Source: JAJDYQ01 sp965214035
GTDB taxonomy: Bacteria; Pseudomonadota; Gammaproteobacteria; JAJDYQ01
Assembly (NCBI GenBank): GCA_965214035.1
Contig: OZ243932.1
Span: 1,426,001-1,490,000 of the forward strand
Direction: 5' to 3'
Length of the DNA: 64,000 nucleotides
In this document: positions 45,539 through 53,798 of the stretch, in pieces
Layout of the letters: each line of letters opens with the position of its first letter
How positions within the stretch are numbered: the stretch's first letter is position 1
Translations under genes and position numbers: made by a program
Notes under the pieces: model-generated
Databases searched by the model: none
What the model was told of the DNA's origin: nothing
The model's input: the letters and a program-made list of their open reading frames with translations, nothing else

Positions 45539-46350
45539 CTGAAACTAAAATAGGGTTTATTGGTGCCGGCAATATGGCCAGCAGCCTGATCGGCGGAATG
45601 CTTCGAGCCGGCTATCAAAATGACCGGATTACCGCTGCCGATCCTCAGGCGGAGGCACGAAAACAATCGCTTGGGATAGCGGTCACCACCAACAACCGGG
45701 AGGTCGCCCTATGCTCAGATGTATTGGTGCTGGCAATCAAGCCACAAATACTTAAACAGGTATGCCAGGAACTTTCAGAACCTATAAAGGGAACACACCC
45801 TCTTGTTATTTCAATCGCCGCCGGCATACGCATTGAGTCTATTCAACGCTGGCTACAATGCAAACCACCTGTAATACGGACCATGCCGAATACACCTGCA
45901 CTAATAGGTCAGGGAATAAGCGCAATGTTCGCAAACTCCGAATGCAATGATACTCAGAGAAGTATTGCCGAACAAATCATGCAGACTACCGGACAAACCA
46001 TATGGCTAACGACCGAGAGAGACATGGACACAGTAACAGCTATCAGTGGAAGCGGGCCTGCCTATTTTTTCTTTTTTATTGAATCACTGATAGAGGCCGC
46101 CACATCACGTGGATTACCTCCAGATATGGCCCGGCGTCTGGCTGTACAAACCGCATGCGGTGCCTCCGGCATGGCCGATCTCGCCGAAGAAGAACCTGCC
46201 GAGCTCAGACGCCGGGTTACCTCTTCTGGCGGCACCACCGAGCAGGCAATAAAGATACTTATGGATGGTGATTTGCCCGGACTTATCCGGGAGGCCGTCA
46301 ATGCAGCAGCCAAACGGTCAGAACAACTATCTGAAGAGCTGGGGGCATAA
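45535..46350 (+). CDS. proC: Pyrroline-5-carboxylate reductase
   Basis: 271 aa. It makes proline from pyrroline-5-carboxylate using NAD(P)H. The dinucleotide motif is IGFIGAGNMASSLIGGMLRA; the C-terminal dimerisation domain has the signature MPNTPALIGQGISAMFAN, AISGSGPAYFFFFIESL, and RRRVTSSGGTTEQAI. It is coupled to yggS by a 4-base overlap and followed by yggT 4 bases later, so it is the middle gene of a three-gene unit. Confidence 0.96.
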   Translation: MTETKIGFIGAGNMASSLIGGMLRAGYQNDRITAADPQAEARKQSLGIAVTTNNREVALCSDVLVLAIKPQILKQVCQELSEPIKGTHPLVISIAAGIRIESIQRWLQCKPPVIRTMPNTPALIGQGISAMFANSECNDTQRSIAEQIMQTTGQTIWLTTERDMDTVTAISGSGPAYFFFFIESLIEAATSRGLPPDMARRLAVQTACGASGMADLAEEEPAELRRRVTSSGGTTEQAIKILMDGDLPGLIREAVNAAAKRSEQLSEELGA

Positions 46351-46354
46351 AAGC

Positions 46355-46933
46355 TTGGGCCAGTATTTGAATGATCCCCTGGTATTTTTGGTAGAAACCA
46401 TCTTTGGGCTGTATGTGACGGTAGTATTACTGCGCTTCTTATTTCAACTATTCAGCGTGGATTTCTACAATCCAATATCCCAGCTCATCGTCGAAATAAC
46501 CAATCCCCCTCTCAGGATCTTAAGGCGCATAGCTCCGGGAAGGGGCAAAATAGACATCTCATCAATTATTCTGATGCTTGCCGTACAGTATGTATCCTTT
46601 ACGCTCATCACACTGATTGTCGGAGCAAAACTTTTACCGGTCGCACTACTCATGTTCAGTGCCATCGAGATCATCAATCATATGTTTAATATTTTTATTT
46701 TTTCCATCATTATCCTTGCCGTCTTTAGCTGGCTGTCGTCTCCTTATCAATACAGTCCCATCACTCAGATACTGGCCCAATTAACCCGACCGGTCATGAG
46801 GCCAGCACGAAGACTGATACCCCCGATGAGTGGCATAGACCTGAGTCCCATGCTGGCGCTCATCGGACTGTTTTTCTTCAAATTACTGCTTATTTCTCCA
46901 CTAAAGGATCTTGCCGGACATATTCCTGTTTAA
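46355..46933 (+). CDS. yggT: YggT-family membrane protein, TTG start
   Basis: 192 aa from TTG 46355, just after the proC stop; the frame is open from 46265 but that part overlaps proC. The protein has two YggT repeats, each with two membrane segments: VFLVETIFGLYVTVVLLRFL with FYNPISQLIVEITNPPLRIL, then FNIFIFSIIILAVFSWLSS with YSPITQILAQLTRPVMRPAR. The NP/RP-rich amphipathic segments after the first helix of each repeat are diagnostic. The family is linked to membrane and osmotic adaptation and is found in the yggS-proC-yggT operon. GGGG lies about 10 bases ahead of the start. Confidence 0.9.
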   Translation: MGQYLNDPLVFLVETIFGLYVTVVLLRFLFQLFSVDFYNPISQLIVEITNPPLRILRRIAPGRGKIDISSIILMLAVQYVSFTLITLIVGAKLLPVALLMFSAIEIINHMFNIFIFSIIILAVFSWLSSPYQYSPITQILAQLTRPVMRPARRLIPPMSGIDLSPMLALIGLFFFKLLLISPLKDLAGHIPV

Positions 46934-47048
46934 GGAAAATACCGGACATCACCCTGCTTCGATGCCGCAGCAGCCACAGAAAAATATTTTTCATTAGTCT
47001 TTACGGAAATCAAGCTAGAATGCCGCATCAGAACTATTTTTCAGGGAA

Positions 47049-47798
47049 TTATCCAGAACAGTAGCCATCGGTCACTCCCGCATCCATTTCACGCTTCACA
47101 GACCGCCTTGCCTCAGCGCCACCTCCACGTGCAGCAGCCCCATTCCCAAAGGCCAAAATATTCAATGCGGCATTCCAACATCCGGCCTCTCTCATCATCT
47201 GGCAGACGATAGACAAAACCATCTGAGCAGGTGATCTGACCCACATTCCTGTCAATGCCTGCCTCGCGAATAGGACGAAGTTTTCCTTTCAGCGCCACTT
47301 CATACATCACATAGGCATACCACTTACCCTGCTCCTGCTTGACAACAACCTGCACCGGCTTGCCATCCGGATAAGAATTCAGTCCCGACAACCCGACCTG
47401 ACCCATCTTCTGAATATGCAGAGTTTTGTTATTGAGCCTGAAAGTGCCCGCAGGACAGGTAAATGACGGGCTATGAGCGTAACGACCATGAAAGCGAGGT
47501 AATGAATGCCCTTGAAAAACTGTTTGTAAGCCGTCTCAATCGGTTTCAGGATCTGTCTGACGATATGAACCGAATAATCCTGCAACCAGTCCTTTTGACC
47601 ATTGCGTAGTACCGTCAACCGTTTGTTATTGGTGTATCAATGGTAATCACACCGACCATAAAACGCATAGTCATCGCGCAGTTTGGCCACAAAGTGATTC
47701 CAAACATGCCGGCAAGCACCCGACAATGCCAGTAGCTTCTCGGCTTTGGCTTTTGTGTTCGGATGCAACCGGTAACGGATTGTGCGATAGTGTTTCAT
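47049..47798 (-). pseudogene. tnpB: Decayed TnpB gene (IS200/IS605 type), internally deleted
   Basis: From ATG 47798 the frame reads MKHYRTIRYRLHPNTKAKAE, a TnpB-like N-terminus, up to an in-frame TGA at 47637-47639 (codon 54). Reading resumes in the same frame with NGQKDWLQDYSVHIVRQILK, a TnpB helix, then shifts frame near 47505 into SFTCPAGTFRLNNKTLHIQK and the RuvC-I segment GIDRNVGQITCSDGFVYRLP. Near 47195 it joins out of frame to a TnpB-like C-terminal tail (NAALNILAFGNGAAARGG), so RuvC-II, the zinc finger and RuvC-III are lost. No TnpA gene is beside it. TnpB is an RNA-guided nuclease of transposons; this copy cannot be active. The flanks 46934-47048 and 47799-47936 carry no gene. Confidence 0.8.
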
Positions 47799-47810
47799 GG
47801 GGCTATTGTA

Positions 47811-47839
47811 CTTTCAGATTGGATATTGTTGTATATAAT
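47811..47839 (+). promoter_or_regulatory. Probable sigma-70 promoter of the HU-like gene
   Basis: A perfect -10 TATAAT at 47834-47839 with a 17-base spacer to CTTTCA at 47811-47816 (3 of 6 consensus matches). It lies about 100 bases before the HU-like ATG, just outside the tnpB remnant. Confidence 0.5.
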
Positions 47840-47936
47840 CCCCATTTTTTACTTGCGCCCGGCTTAGTCTTCGGTTATGCTGGGATTTTTAAGTAGTCCC
47901 AAACGGAACCTTACATTCACCAAGGAGAACATTACC

Positions 47937-48272
47937 ATGCCTACGAAAAAAAAAGCCGCTAACGTTAAAAAAGCACCTACCAAATCACAAATTCATTCTT
48001 TTATTGCAGAAGAAACCGGCTTGACCAAAAAAGATGTTGACGCCGTATTTACCACTCTGAACACCCTGATCAAGAAGAACCTGAACAAACGTTCTGGACC
48101 TGGTGACTTTACCATCCCGGGCCTAATGAAGGTCAGGATCGTTCGCAAGCCGGCCACCAAAGCACGCAAAGGTATCAATCCTTTTACCCGCGAAGAGACA
48201 ATCTTCAAGGCGAAGCCAGCGCGCAATATTGTCAAGGTCTCACCTCTGAAAGGCCTGAAAGATATGGTATAA
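47937..48272 (+). CDS. HU-family DNA-binding protein
   Basis: 111 aa from ATG 47937 with AAGGAG 8 bases upstream; the frame is open from 47877. A lysine-rich N-terminal arm (MPTKKKAANVKKAPTKSQIH) with a run of nine A in its DNA precedes the HU/IHF body: SFIAEETGLTKKDVDAVFTT (helices), GDFTIPGLMKVRIVRKPATK and the beta-arm tip GINPFTREETIFKAKPARNI with the intercalating proline. HU-like proteins bend and compact DNA. It is slightly longer than canonical HU (about 90 aa), resembling the HU-like variants with basic tails. Monocistronic, with promoter and terminator both visible. Confidence 0.9.
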   Translation: MPTKKKAANVKKAPTKSQIHSFIAEETGLTKKDVDAVFTTLNTLIKKNLNKRSGPGDFTIPGLMKVRIVRKPATKARKGINPFTREETIFKAKPARNIVKVSPLKGLKDMV

Positions 48273-48302
48273 GTCCGTATCCCCGAGTTTTATGCTTATC
48301 AG

Positions 48303-48323
48303 GCCCGGCATCGCCGGGCTTTT
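48303..48323 (+). terminator. Rho-independent terminator of the HU-like gene
   Basis: GCCCGGC (48303-48309), loop ATC, GCCGGGC (48313-48319), then TTTT: a 7-bp GC stem with a 3-base loop, 31 bases after the stop. Confidence 0.88.
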
Positions 48324-48391
48324 CATTGCTCCTGACTTAAGCCAACTCCAGGGCAGCAGATTACAAAAGAAGAAGGCTGTATAAGACGAGA

Positions 48392-48838
48392 TCAGTTTTC
48401 TATTGCCTCGTGCTTGGTCTGAATAAAATCCCGATGTGGCACATACAACCAATCTGCCAGCTTTCTGATCGTATGCTCTTCATGCGGATTCAGCTGACCA
48501 TCTGCATAGGCTACATCCCATAGCATACGAATCAGGTCCCGCTTTTCCCGAGGTCGATATTCGTTATTGATGGTGCGTACGACACCATGTAGTGAAACGG
48601 CATCTATGGATTCCTGCAACGCCTTGTCCATTAATTGTTTCGTTTCGTGCTCACCCAGAGAAAACGCCTGCATAATGTGCCGGCATATCGTGCTCATCTC
48701 AGATTCGTCGGCATGCATATCCGCACGCAGCACTTCAAACATTAAAACTGCACAGGCCAGCCTTAACGAATGCCCTTCGTCATCAATGCTGACTTCCGCA
48801 AACATATTCTGTAGTACATCTCTCAAGTTGTTGATCAA
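48392..48838 (-). CDS. TerB-like protein, TTG start coupled to mpl
   Basis: 148 aa, helical. The C-terminal half RDLIRMLWDVAYADGQLNPH with E-x2-TIRKLADWL is the TerB/DjlA N-terminal metal-binding-type pattern (the acidic D-G-x-L-x-x-x-E loop also seen earlier as RADMHADESEMSTI, so two repeats). TTG at 48838 overlaps the mpl stop (TTGA) and has GAGG 7 bases upstream. Isolated TerB-like proteins are common and not evidence for tellurite resistance; no other ter gene is present. The function is unknown. Confidence 0.8.
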   Translation of the reverse strand: MINNLRDVLQNMFAEVSIDDEGHSLRLACAVLMFEVLRADMHADESEMSTICRHIMQAFSLGEHETKQLMDKALQESIDAVSLHGVVRTINNEYRPREKRDLIRMLWDVAYADGQLNPHEEHTIRKLADWLYVPHRDFIQTKHEAIEN

Positions 48839-50190
48839 ATCATCGCCTCTATCAGTTTTTCATGCACATTCCCGAAACTACCATTACTCATTATCAAAAT
48901 ATGGTCTCCCTCGACTGCCTCGGCTCTAATCGCATGAACCATACTGTCAATATTATTATGGCTTGTTGCAGATTCTCCGATTTGTATGGCAATTTCTTCA
49001 GCGCTCCATCCAGTTTCAGGCGGCTGGTAGAGATATACCCTGTCAGCCATGTCCAGCGATGATACCAGACGCTCCCGGTGAACTCCCATGCGCATGGTAT
49101 TTGAGCGCGGCTCAAGCACCGCCAGGATACGCCGCTTACCAACCTGATGCCGCAGTCCTTGCAAGGTTAACCGAATGGCTGTCGGATGGTGAGCAAAATC
49201 ATCATAAACATAGATACCATTTACTTCACCACGCAATTCCATTCGGCGTTTTATGCCCTGAAATAACCTGACAGCCTGCAATGACACATCCGTGGGTACC
49301 CCGGCATGCCTTGCCGCCGCGATAGCCGCAACAGCATTTAATTGATTATGTATCCCTGGCAAAGTGAGTTCGGTATCACCAATCCGCTCGCCATTCAATA
49401 TAATGTCAAATACGCCGTCATTATCTTTATGAGTCTGCACCCCCCACTCTGTGCCATGCGTTGATGAGAATCTCTCGGTCGGTGTCCAGCATCCCATATC
49501 TATAACTTCACTCAGTGTTGCAGCATCCTCATTGTAAATAATCATACCATTGCCAGGTACGGTTCTAACCAGATGATGAAATTGCCGCTGAATATCCCGA
49601 ATATCATCAAATATATCTGCGTGGTCAAACTCAAGGTTATTCATAACAAGGGTCTGAGGTTGATAATGCACAAACTTTGATCGCTTATCGAAAAAAGCCG
49701 TGTCATATTCATCAGCTTCTATCACAAAAAAAGGAGCTTCCCCTGCTCGTGCAGAGATATCAAAATTTTTCGGTACCCCGCCAATCAAAAAGCCCGGACT
49801 AAGACGCGCATATTCCAGTATCCAGGCAAGCAGGCTGCCGGTGGTCGTTTTTCCATGAGTACCCGCTACTGCCAGCACCCATCGATCTTGTAAAAAATGC
49901 TCGGCAAGCCATTGGGGACCAGATATATAACGCAGGCCTTTTTCAAGCATATATTCGACGGCCGGGTTACCACGCGACAAGGCATTGCCGACCACAACCA
50001 TATCCGGATCATGACTGAGATGCTCCGCCGAGTAGCCTTCCATCAGATCAATCCCCTGCATTTCCAGCTGGGTACTCATCGGCGGATAAACATTTACATC
50101 TGAGCCGCTGACTGTATGACCTGCCTGCCGGGCCAATAATGCAATACCCCCCATCAAGGTACCACAAATTCCCAATATATGAATATGCAT
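48835..50190 (-). CDS. mpl: UDP-N-acetylmuramate:L-Ala-gamma-D-Glu-meso-DAP ligase
   Basis: 451 aa. It joins recycled murein tripeptide to UDP-MurNAc, saving new synthesis of cell-wall precursor. The Mur-ligase plan is clear: MHIHILGICGTLMGGIALLA (N-terminal UDP-binding domain), P-loop GTHGKTTTG (110-118), EADEYDTAFFDKRSKFVHY, and a C-terminal YDDFAHHPTAIRLTLQGLR with LEPRSNTMRMGVH. DDFAHHPT and the missing MurC-type details mark it as Mpl rather than MurC. It follows a membrane-protein gene by 6 bases and is coupled to the TerB-like gene. Confidence 0.96.
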   Translation of the reverse strand: MHIHILGICGTLMGGIALLARQAGHTVSGSDVNVYPPMSTQLEMQGIDLMEGYSAEHLSHDPDMVVVGNALSRGNPAVEYMLEKGLRYISGPQWLAEHFLQDRWVLAVAGTHGKTTTGSLLAWILEYARLSPGFLIGGVPKNFDISARAGEAPFFVIEADEYDTAFFDKRSKFVHYQPQTLVMNNLEFDHADIFDDIRDIQRQFHHLVRTVPGNGMIIYNEDAATLSEVIDMGCWTPTERFSSTHGTEWGVQTHKDNDGVFDIILNGERIGDTELTLPGIHNQLNAVAAIAAARHAGVPTDVSLQAVRLFQGIKRRMELRGEVNGIYVYDDFAHHPTAIRLTLQGLRHQVGKRRILAVLEPRSNTMRMGVHRERLVSSLDMADRVYLYQPPETGWSAEEIAIQIGESATSHNNIDSMVHAIRAEAVEGDHILIMSNGSFGNVHEKLIEAMI

Positions 50191-50196
50191 GACTGG

Positions 50197-50709
50197 CTAC
50201 ATCGTCAAAGGTGAAAGAACCACAATGAGCATAAAGACATAGCCAATGGAGGTCAGTACTCCCATTGCCAGACTGATGGAAAGTGCATGACGAAAGATCC
50301 CGCCAATAATGAAAATACTCCAAAACAATATCCCGATTAGCAGCATGGAGATAATATTTTGCTGCTGCCCTTCTTCCGGCAAAAGCCAGATAGGCAGTAT
50401 TGAAATAACGTTCAGAATAACCCCGGTGCCGGATAAGGCTGTCAACGTCTGTAGCGCCCTTGAGACTTTCATTAATGCCAGCAATATCAGATAGGCCAGC
50501 CCCAAACCGATACTGATATGAGCGACGGTAATCAGTATCGCCGCAGGAAGCGAGAACCCGGCGAGCAGCCCTGCTAACCCGGTAATAGCATTCAGTACTA
50601 CCAATAGCCCTAGCAGGAACCTGGAAGCAGGCAGAGTTTGTGGCCCTTGTCTGAGAAGACATATCTGCAAAAAAGCCAGCAGCAAGGAATAGTCCTGTTT
50701 AAATGTCAT
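50197..50709 (-). CDS. Membrane protein of unknown function
   Basis: 170 aa with four to five hydrophobic segments: FLLGLLVVLNAITGLAGLLA, AAILITVAHISIGLGLAYLI, LSGTGVILNVISILPIWLL, ISMLLIGILFWSIFIIGGIF and LAMGVLTSIGYVFMLIVVL. No recognised domain. It ends 6 bases before mpl and on the same strand, so the pair is likely co-transcribed; a link to peptidoglycan recycling is a guess from position only. Confidence 0.75.
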   Translation of the reverse strand: MTFKQDYSLLLAFLQICLLRQGPQTLPASRFLLGLLVVLNAITGLAGLLAGFSLPAAILITVAHISIGLGLAYLILLALMKVSRALQTLTALSGTGVILNVISILPIWLLPEEGQQQNIISMLLIGILFWSIFIIGGIFRHALSISLAMGVLTSIGYVFMLIVVLSPLTM

Positions 50710-50847
50710 GGCGATATATTATCCAAAGTCGTGTCCGAGCATATATTTTTCTGCGAGTGCATTAAAACCCATGACGTGCAGCCATGTTTTTTTTAATGTA
50801 TCCTTGCTTCTCATACAGAGAGGCAGAACCTTTCAAACATAATCAAG

Positions 50848-51213
50848 ATGGCCAAAAAAATACCTGACTTTACCGATTTCGAACTGGAAACCGTGCAGAA
50901 AACAGTTGACGAACGATTCGGCAAGGAAATTGAAATCATGCTTGGCGATGCCGAGGTACGGCTCAACCCCCACTCGACCGATATGGCACTGTGCCCAGTC
51001 ATGTTGTGGAAAGAAGATGGCTGCCAGTTCGTTATCATCAAACAGGGGCAACATTCCTATCGCCCCCAGTTTTTTTACAGAGTCATTGACGAATATGGCA
51101 CAGGTGTTAATGATTATCCAGATATTGCCGACTGCATTGTTGCATTATTGCAAACTCAGGCTGACCACCATAGCCAGCGCGTCGGTAACTTTCCAACCGA
51201 ACCGTCAAAATAA
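50848..51213 (+). CDS. Hypothetical protein ahead of the PPi-phosphofructokinase gene
   Basis: 121 aa, not recognised. It reads KKIPDFTDFELETVQKTVDE, then GKEIEIMLGDAEVRLNP, a WKEDGCQFVIIKQGQHSYRP strand pair, and DYPDIADCIVALLQTQADHH. There is no signal peptide or membrane segment. The composition looks like a soluble globular protein. It ends 29 bases before pfp on the same strand, so it is probably in one transcript with it. Confidence 0.75.
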   Translation: MAKKIPDFTDFELETVQKTVDERFGKEIEIMLGDAEVRLNPHSTDMALCPVMLWKEDGCQFVIIKQGQHSYRPQFFYRVIDEYGTGVNDYPDIADCIVALLQTQADHHSQRVGNFPTEPSK

Positions 51214-51242
51214 TTTTCAATCACTACCACGGAGTATTTGTC

Positions 51243-52514
51243 ATGGTTACCAGCAGCAAAAAAAATGCGTTTTACGCACAATCCGGCGGCGTCACGGCTG
51301 TAATTAATGCCTCTGCCTGCGGTGTCATTGAAACCGCACGCAAAAACAGGGATAAAATCAGTAAGGTCTATGCGGGCCGTAACGGCATCATTGGCGCACT
51401 GACCGAAGATCTGATAGACACCGGCAAGGAATCTGCGCGTGCCATCGCATCACTTCGCCACACTCCTTCCGGCGGTTTCGGCTCCTGCCGCTTCAAGCTG
51501 AAAAGCCTGGAAGACAACAAACGTGAATATGAGCGCCTGATCGATGTCTTTGAGGCACATAACATCGGGTATTTTTTTTACAACGGTGGCGGCGACTCTG
51601 CCGACACATGCCTGAAAGTTTCCCGGCTATCCCGAAATATGGGCTATCCAATTCAGGCAATTCACATACCGAAAACAGTGGATAATGATTTGCCTGTTAC
51701 TGATAACTGCCCCGGTTTCGGATCGGTAGCCAAATACATCGCTATCTCTACTCTGGAAGCCAGTTACGATGTCGCCTCCATGTGCGCCACTTCGACAAAG
51801 ATCTTCGTATTCGAGGTTATGGGCCGTCATGCTGGCTGGATTGCCGCAGCCGGCGCTATGGCTGCCGATGAAAATAACGACATTCCGATTATTGTTCTGT
51901 TTCCAGAAGTAAAGTTCAGCCAAAGAAAATTCCTGAAGGCAGTTAAAGACAAAGTGAAAAAATACGGCTATTGCTCCGTGGTTGTTTCTGAGGGTGCCCG
52001 ATGGCCGGATGGTCGTTTTCTGGCAGAGCAGGGAAGCCGTGATGCCTTCGGTCATGCCCAGTTGGGCGGTGCCGCACCAGTAGTTGCCAATATGATTCAT
52101 GACGCCCTGGGATACAAATTCCACTGGGCAGTAGCAGATTATCTACAACGAGCAGCACGCCATATTGCATCCCAGACAGATGTAAATCAGGCCTATGCCA
52201 TGGGCAAAGCTGCTATCGAGTTTGCTTTGGCCGGCAAAAACTCCATCATGCCAACGATTAAGCGCACCTCCAACAAGCCTTACAAATGGACCGTTGGTTC
52301 AGCCCGACTGTCCCGTGTTGCCAATATTGAGAAGATGATGCCCGCCAGCTTCATCTCCAAGAACGGCTTTGGCATCACACAACGCTGCCGTACTTATATG
52401 GAACCTCTGATTCGTGGCGAGGATTACCCTCCCTACCATAAAAACGGCCTGCCTAAATATGTACGACTGAAAAATATAGCCGTGCCCCGGAAACTGGAGG
52501 AGTTCAAATGGTGA
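51243..52514 (+). CDS. pfp: Pyrophosphate-type 6-phosphofructokinase
   Basis: 423 aa. It interconverts fructose-6-phosphate and fructose-1,6-bisphosphate. The N-terminal YAQSGGVTAVINASACGVIE replaces the ATP-enzyme GGDAPGMNAA-type start. Motif GGGDS (115-119) has Ser after Asp where ATP enzymes have Gly, and PKTVDNDL (143-150) carries the Lys that marks pyrophosphate use. GFGSVAKYIAISTLEASYDV, FEVMGRHAGWIAAAGAMAA and a long C-terminal part follow, as in the PPi-PFK group found in methylotrophs and some autotrophs. The reaction is reversible, so it can replace both Pfk and fructose-bisphosphatase. The donor assignment is from motifs only. Confidence 0.92.
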   Translation: MVTSSKKNAFYAQSGGVTAVINASACGVIETARKNRDKISKVYAGRNGIIGALTEDLIDTGKESARAIASLRHTPSGGFGSCRFKLKSLEDNKREYERLIDVFEAHNIGYFFYNGGGDSADTCLKVSRLSRNMGYPIQAIHIPKTVDNDLPVTDNCPGFGSVAKYIAISTLEASYDVASMCATSTKIFVFEVMGRHAGWIAAAGAMAADENNDIPIIVLFPEVKFSQRKFLKAVKDKVKKYGYCSVVVSEGARWPDGRFLAEQGSRDAFGHAQLGGAAPVVANMIHDALGYKFHWAVADYLQRAARHIASQTDVNQAYAMGKAAIEFALAGKNSIMPTIKRTSNKPYKWTVGSARLSRVANIEKMMPASFISKNGFGITQRCRTYMEPLIRGEDYPPYHKNGLPKYVRLKNIAVPRKLEEFKW

Positions 52515-52744
52515 ACCTGACATTTATAATCTGGAAAAAACGTCCCCATATTAAGGAGGCCAATCTTTCAGCGGCCATACCATGAAGGTTTTGATGGTGA
52601 CGATATGAATAAAATCAGCGCGTTCTTCTTCCATGATGTGTGCTACATAGCAGCCTTTCGCACTTATATACCTGTTTCCTCCATGCCGAGAACCAGAAAT
52701 CTGCGGGCAGCTTTTGACAGAAAAATACTTAAGAGGAAACTACT

Positions 52745-52951
52745 ATGACACTTAGCAAGGCATGTGAATTACTGCAAACTCACATTACCATGGGCAGCGG
52801 GTATAACCGTCAGGCAGCACGTCTGGTACTGGCCGAGGTGATGAGTGAACATGGACAGGGAGCAGTTGATCAGCTGATTCGGGAATTGGAGCTGGAGGAA
52901 AAATTTGATTTCAGGCCTGGAATGAAATTCACAACACCTGGTCGAAAATAG
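52745..52951 (+). CDS. Small protein of unknown function
   Basis: 68 aa. It reads TLSKACELLQTHITMGSGYN, then RQAARLVLAEVMSEHGQGAV, ELELEEKFDFRPGMKFTTP, mostly helical, acidic in the second half. AGAGGA lies 8 bases before the ATG. It stands 230 bp after pfp; the gap has no supported gene. No domain is recognised. Confidence 0.65.
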   Translation: MTLSKACELLQTHITMGSGYNRQAARLVLAEVMSEHGQGAVDQLIRELELEEKFDFRPGMKFTTPGRK

Positions 52952-53186
52952 ATACTGATTGTCCCGCAAACGATGAAAAGTCAGGCAGAACCAGCGGCTG
53001 CAGGGTGTGGCATAGCCCACCGCATGAGAGCATTGAAAACTCCTGCAACAACTTTTTGCATTAATGCCAATAATGTTTCGCCTGATTCCAAAAATTCTTC
53101 GACCAGGATGTAGTGCTTATATAAACGATATGAGTATTTATAGAACGGCACAATCTGGCTTTAGTATAGCTCCCTGCAAATACTTG

Positions 53187-53774
53187 TCATTTTATGAATC
53201 TGCTATATTCCATATACCTTGCTGCAGCTTCTGCTGTCGATTGACCATAAAACCTTTCAACAATATAGAGGCTCATATCGATACCTGCACTGATACCGGC
53301 AGATGTGATGATCTTGCCATTATCGATGAAGCGAATATTATCAACCACCTGGATATTTTCAGCCATATCCCGGAGCATCTCGAATACTTGATGATGAGTA
53401 GTTGCTTTCAAGCCATTAAGCAGGCCTGCTTGCGCAAGAATCAAAGCACCTGAACAAACTGATGCAACAACCTCAGCATTTGAAGATATTTTTTTTATCC
53501 AGTTTATTACTTCCTTGTGCTTCAGCAATGGACGTGTCCCGTCTCCACCTGGAATTATCGCGATATCTGCTTTTGAAATTTCATTTATTGAGCAGTCTGG
53601 ATTGATAGACAGACCATTTTTAGCTCTTACAGGCGTTGAGTTAATTGAAGTAATTTTTATATCGAATAGCTCATGGTTGTTTAATTCATTGGCTACAGAG
53701 AAAACTTCAAATGGACCTGCAAAATCCATTACCTCAACATCATCAAATATGAATAATGCCAGGACTTTCTTCAT
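53187..53774 (-). CDS. DJ-1/PfpI-family protein
   Basis: 195 aa from ATG 53774, with AGAAGG 6 bases ahead; the frame is open to 53789. The class I glutamine-amidotransferase-like fold is marked by DDVEVMDFAGPFEVF at the start, IAIIPGGDGT and the nucleophile elbow VVASVCSGALILAQAG (Cys107), followed by GLKATTHHQVFEML. This pattern matches the isonitrile-hydratase-like branch (InhA) rather than PfpI proteases, but the substrate is not known. The gene is clearly more AT-rich than the metabolic genes to its left. Confidence 0.85.
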   Translation of the reverse strand: MKKVLALFIFDDVEVMDFAGPFEVFSVANELNNHELFDIKITSINSTPVRAKNGLSINPDCSINEISKADIAIIPGGDGTRPLLKHKEVINWIKKISSNAEVVASVCSGALILAQAGLLNGLKATTHHQVFEMLRDMAENIQVVDNIRFIDNGKIITSAGISAGIDMSLYIVERFYGQSTAEAAARYMEYSRFIK

Positions 53775-53798
53775 GCAGCCTTCTCTCACCCAGGCTGA

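Noticed and set aside
47946..47954. Run of nine A at the start of the HU-like gene as a second slippage switch
   Set aside because: It encodes an expected lysine triplet in a lysine-rich arm and the gene is in frame; nine A is not unusual in such codons.
48392..48838. Tellurite-resistance locus
   Set aside because: Only a single TerB-like domain protein; no terA, terC, terD or terZ genes.
52551..52634. 27-aa minus-strand ORF after pfp (MEEERADFIHIVTIK)
   Set aside because: Too short, no ribosome site, and no recognisable partner; could be chance.
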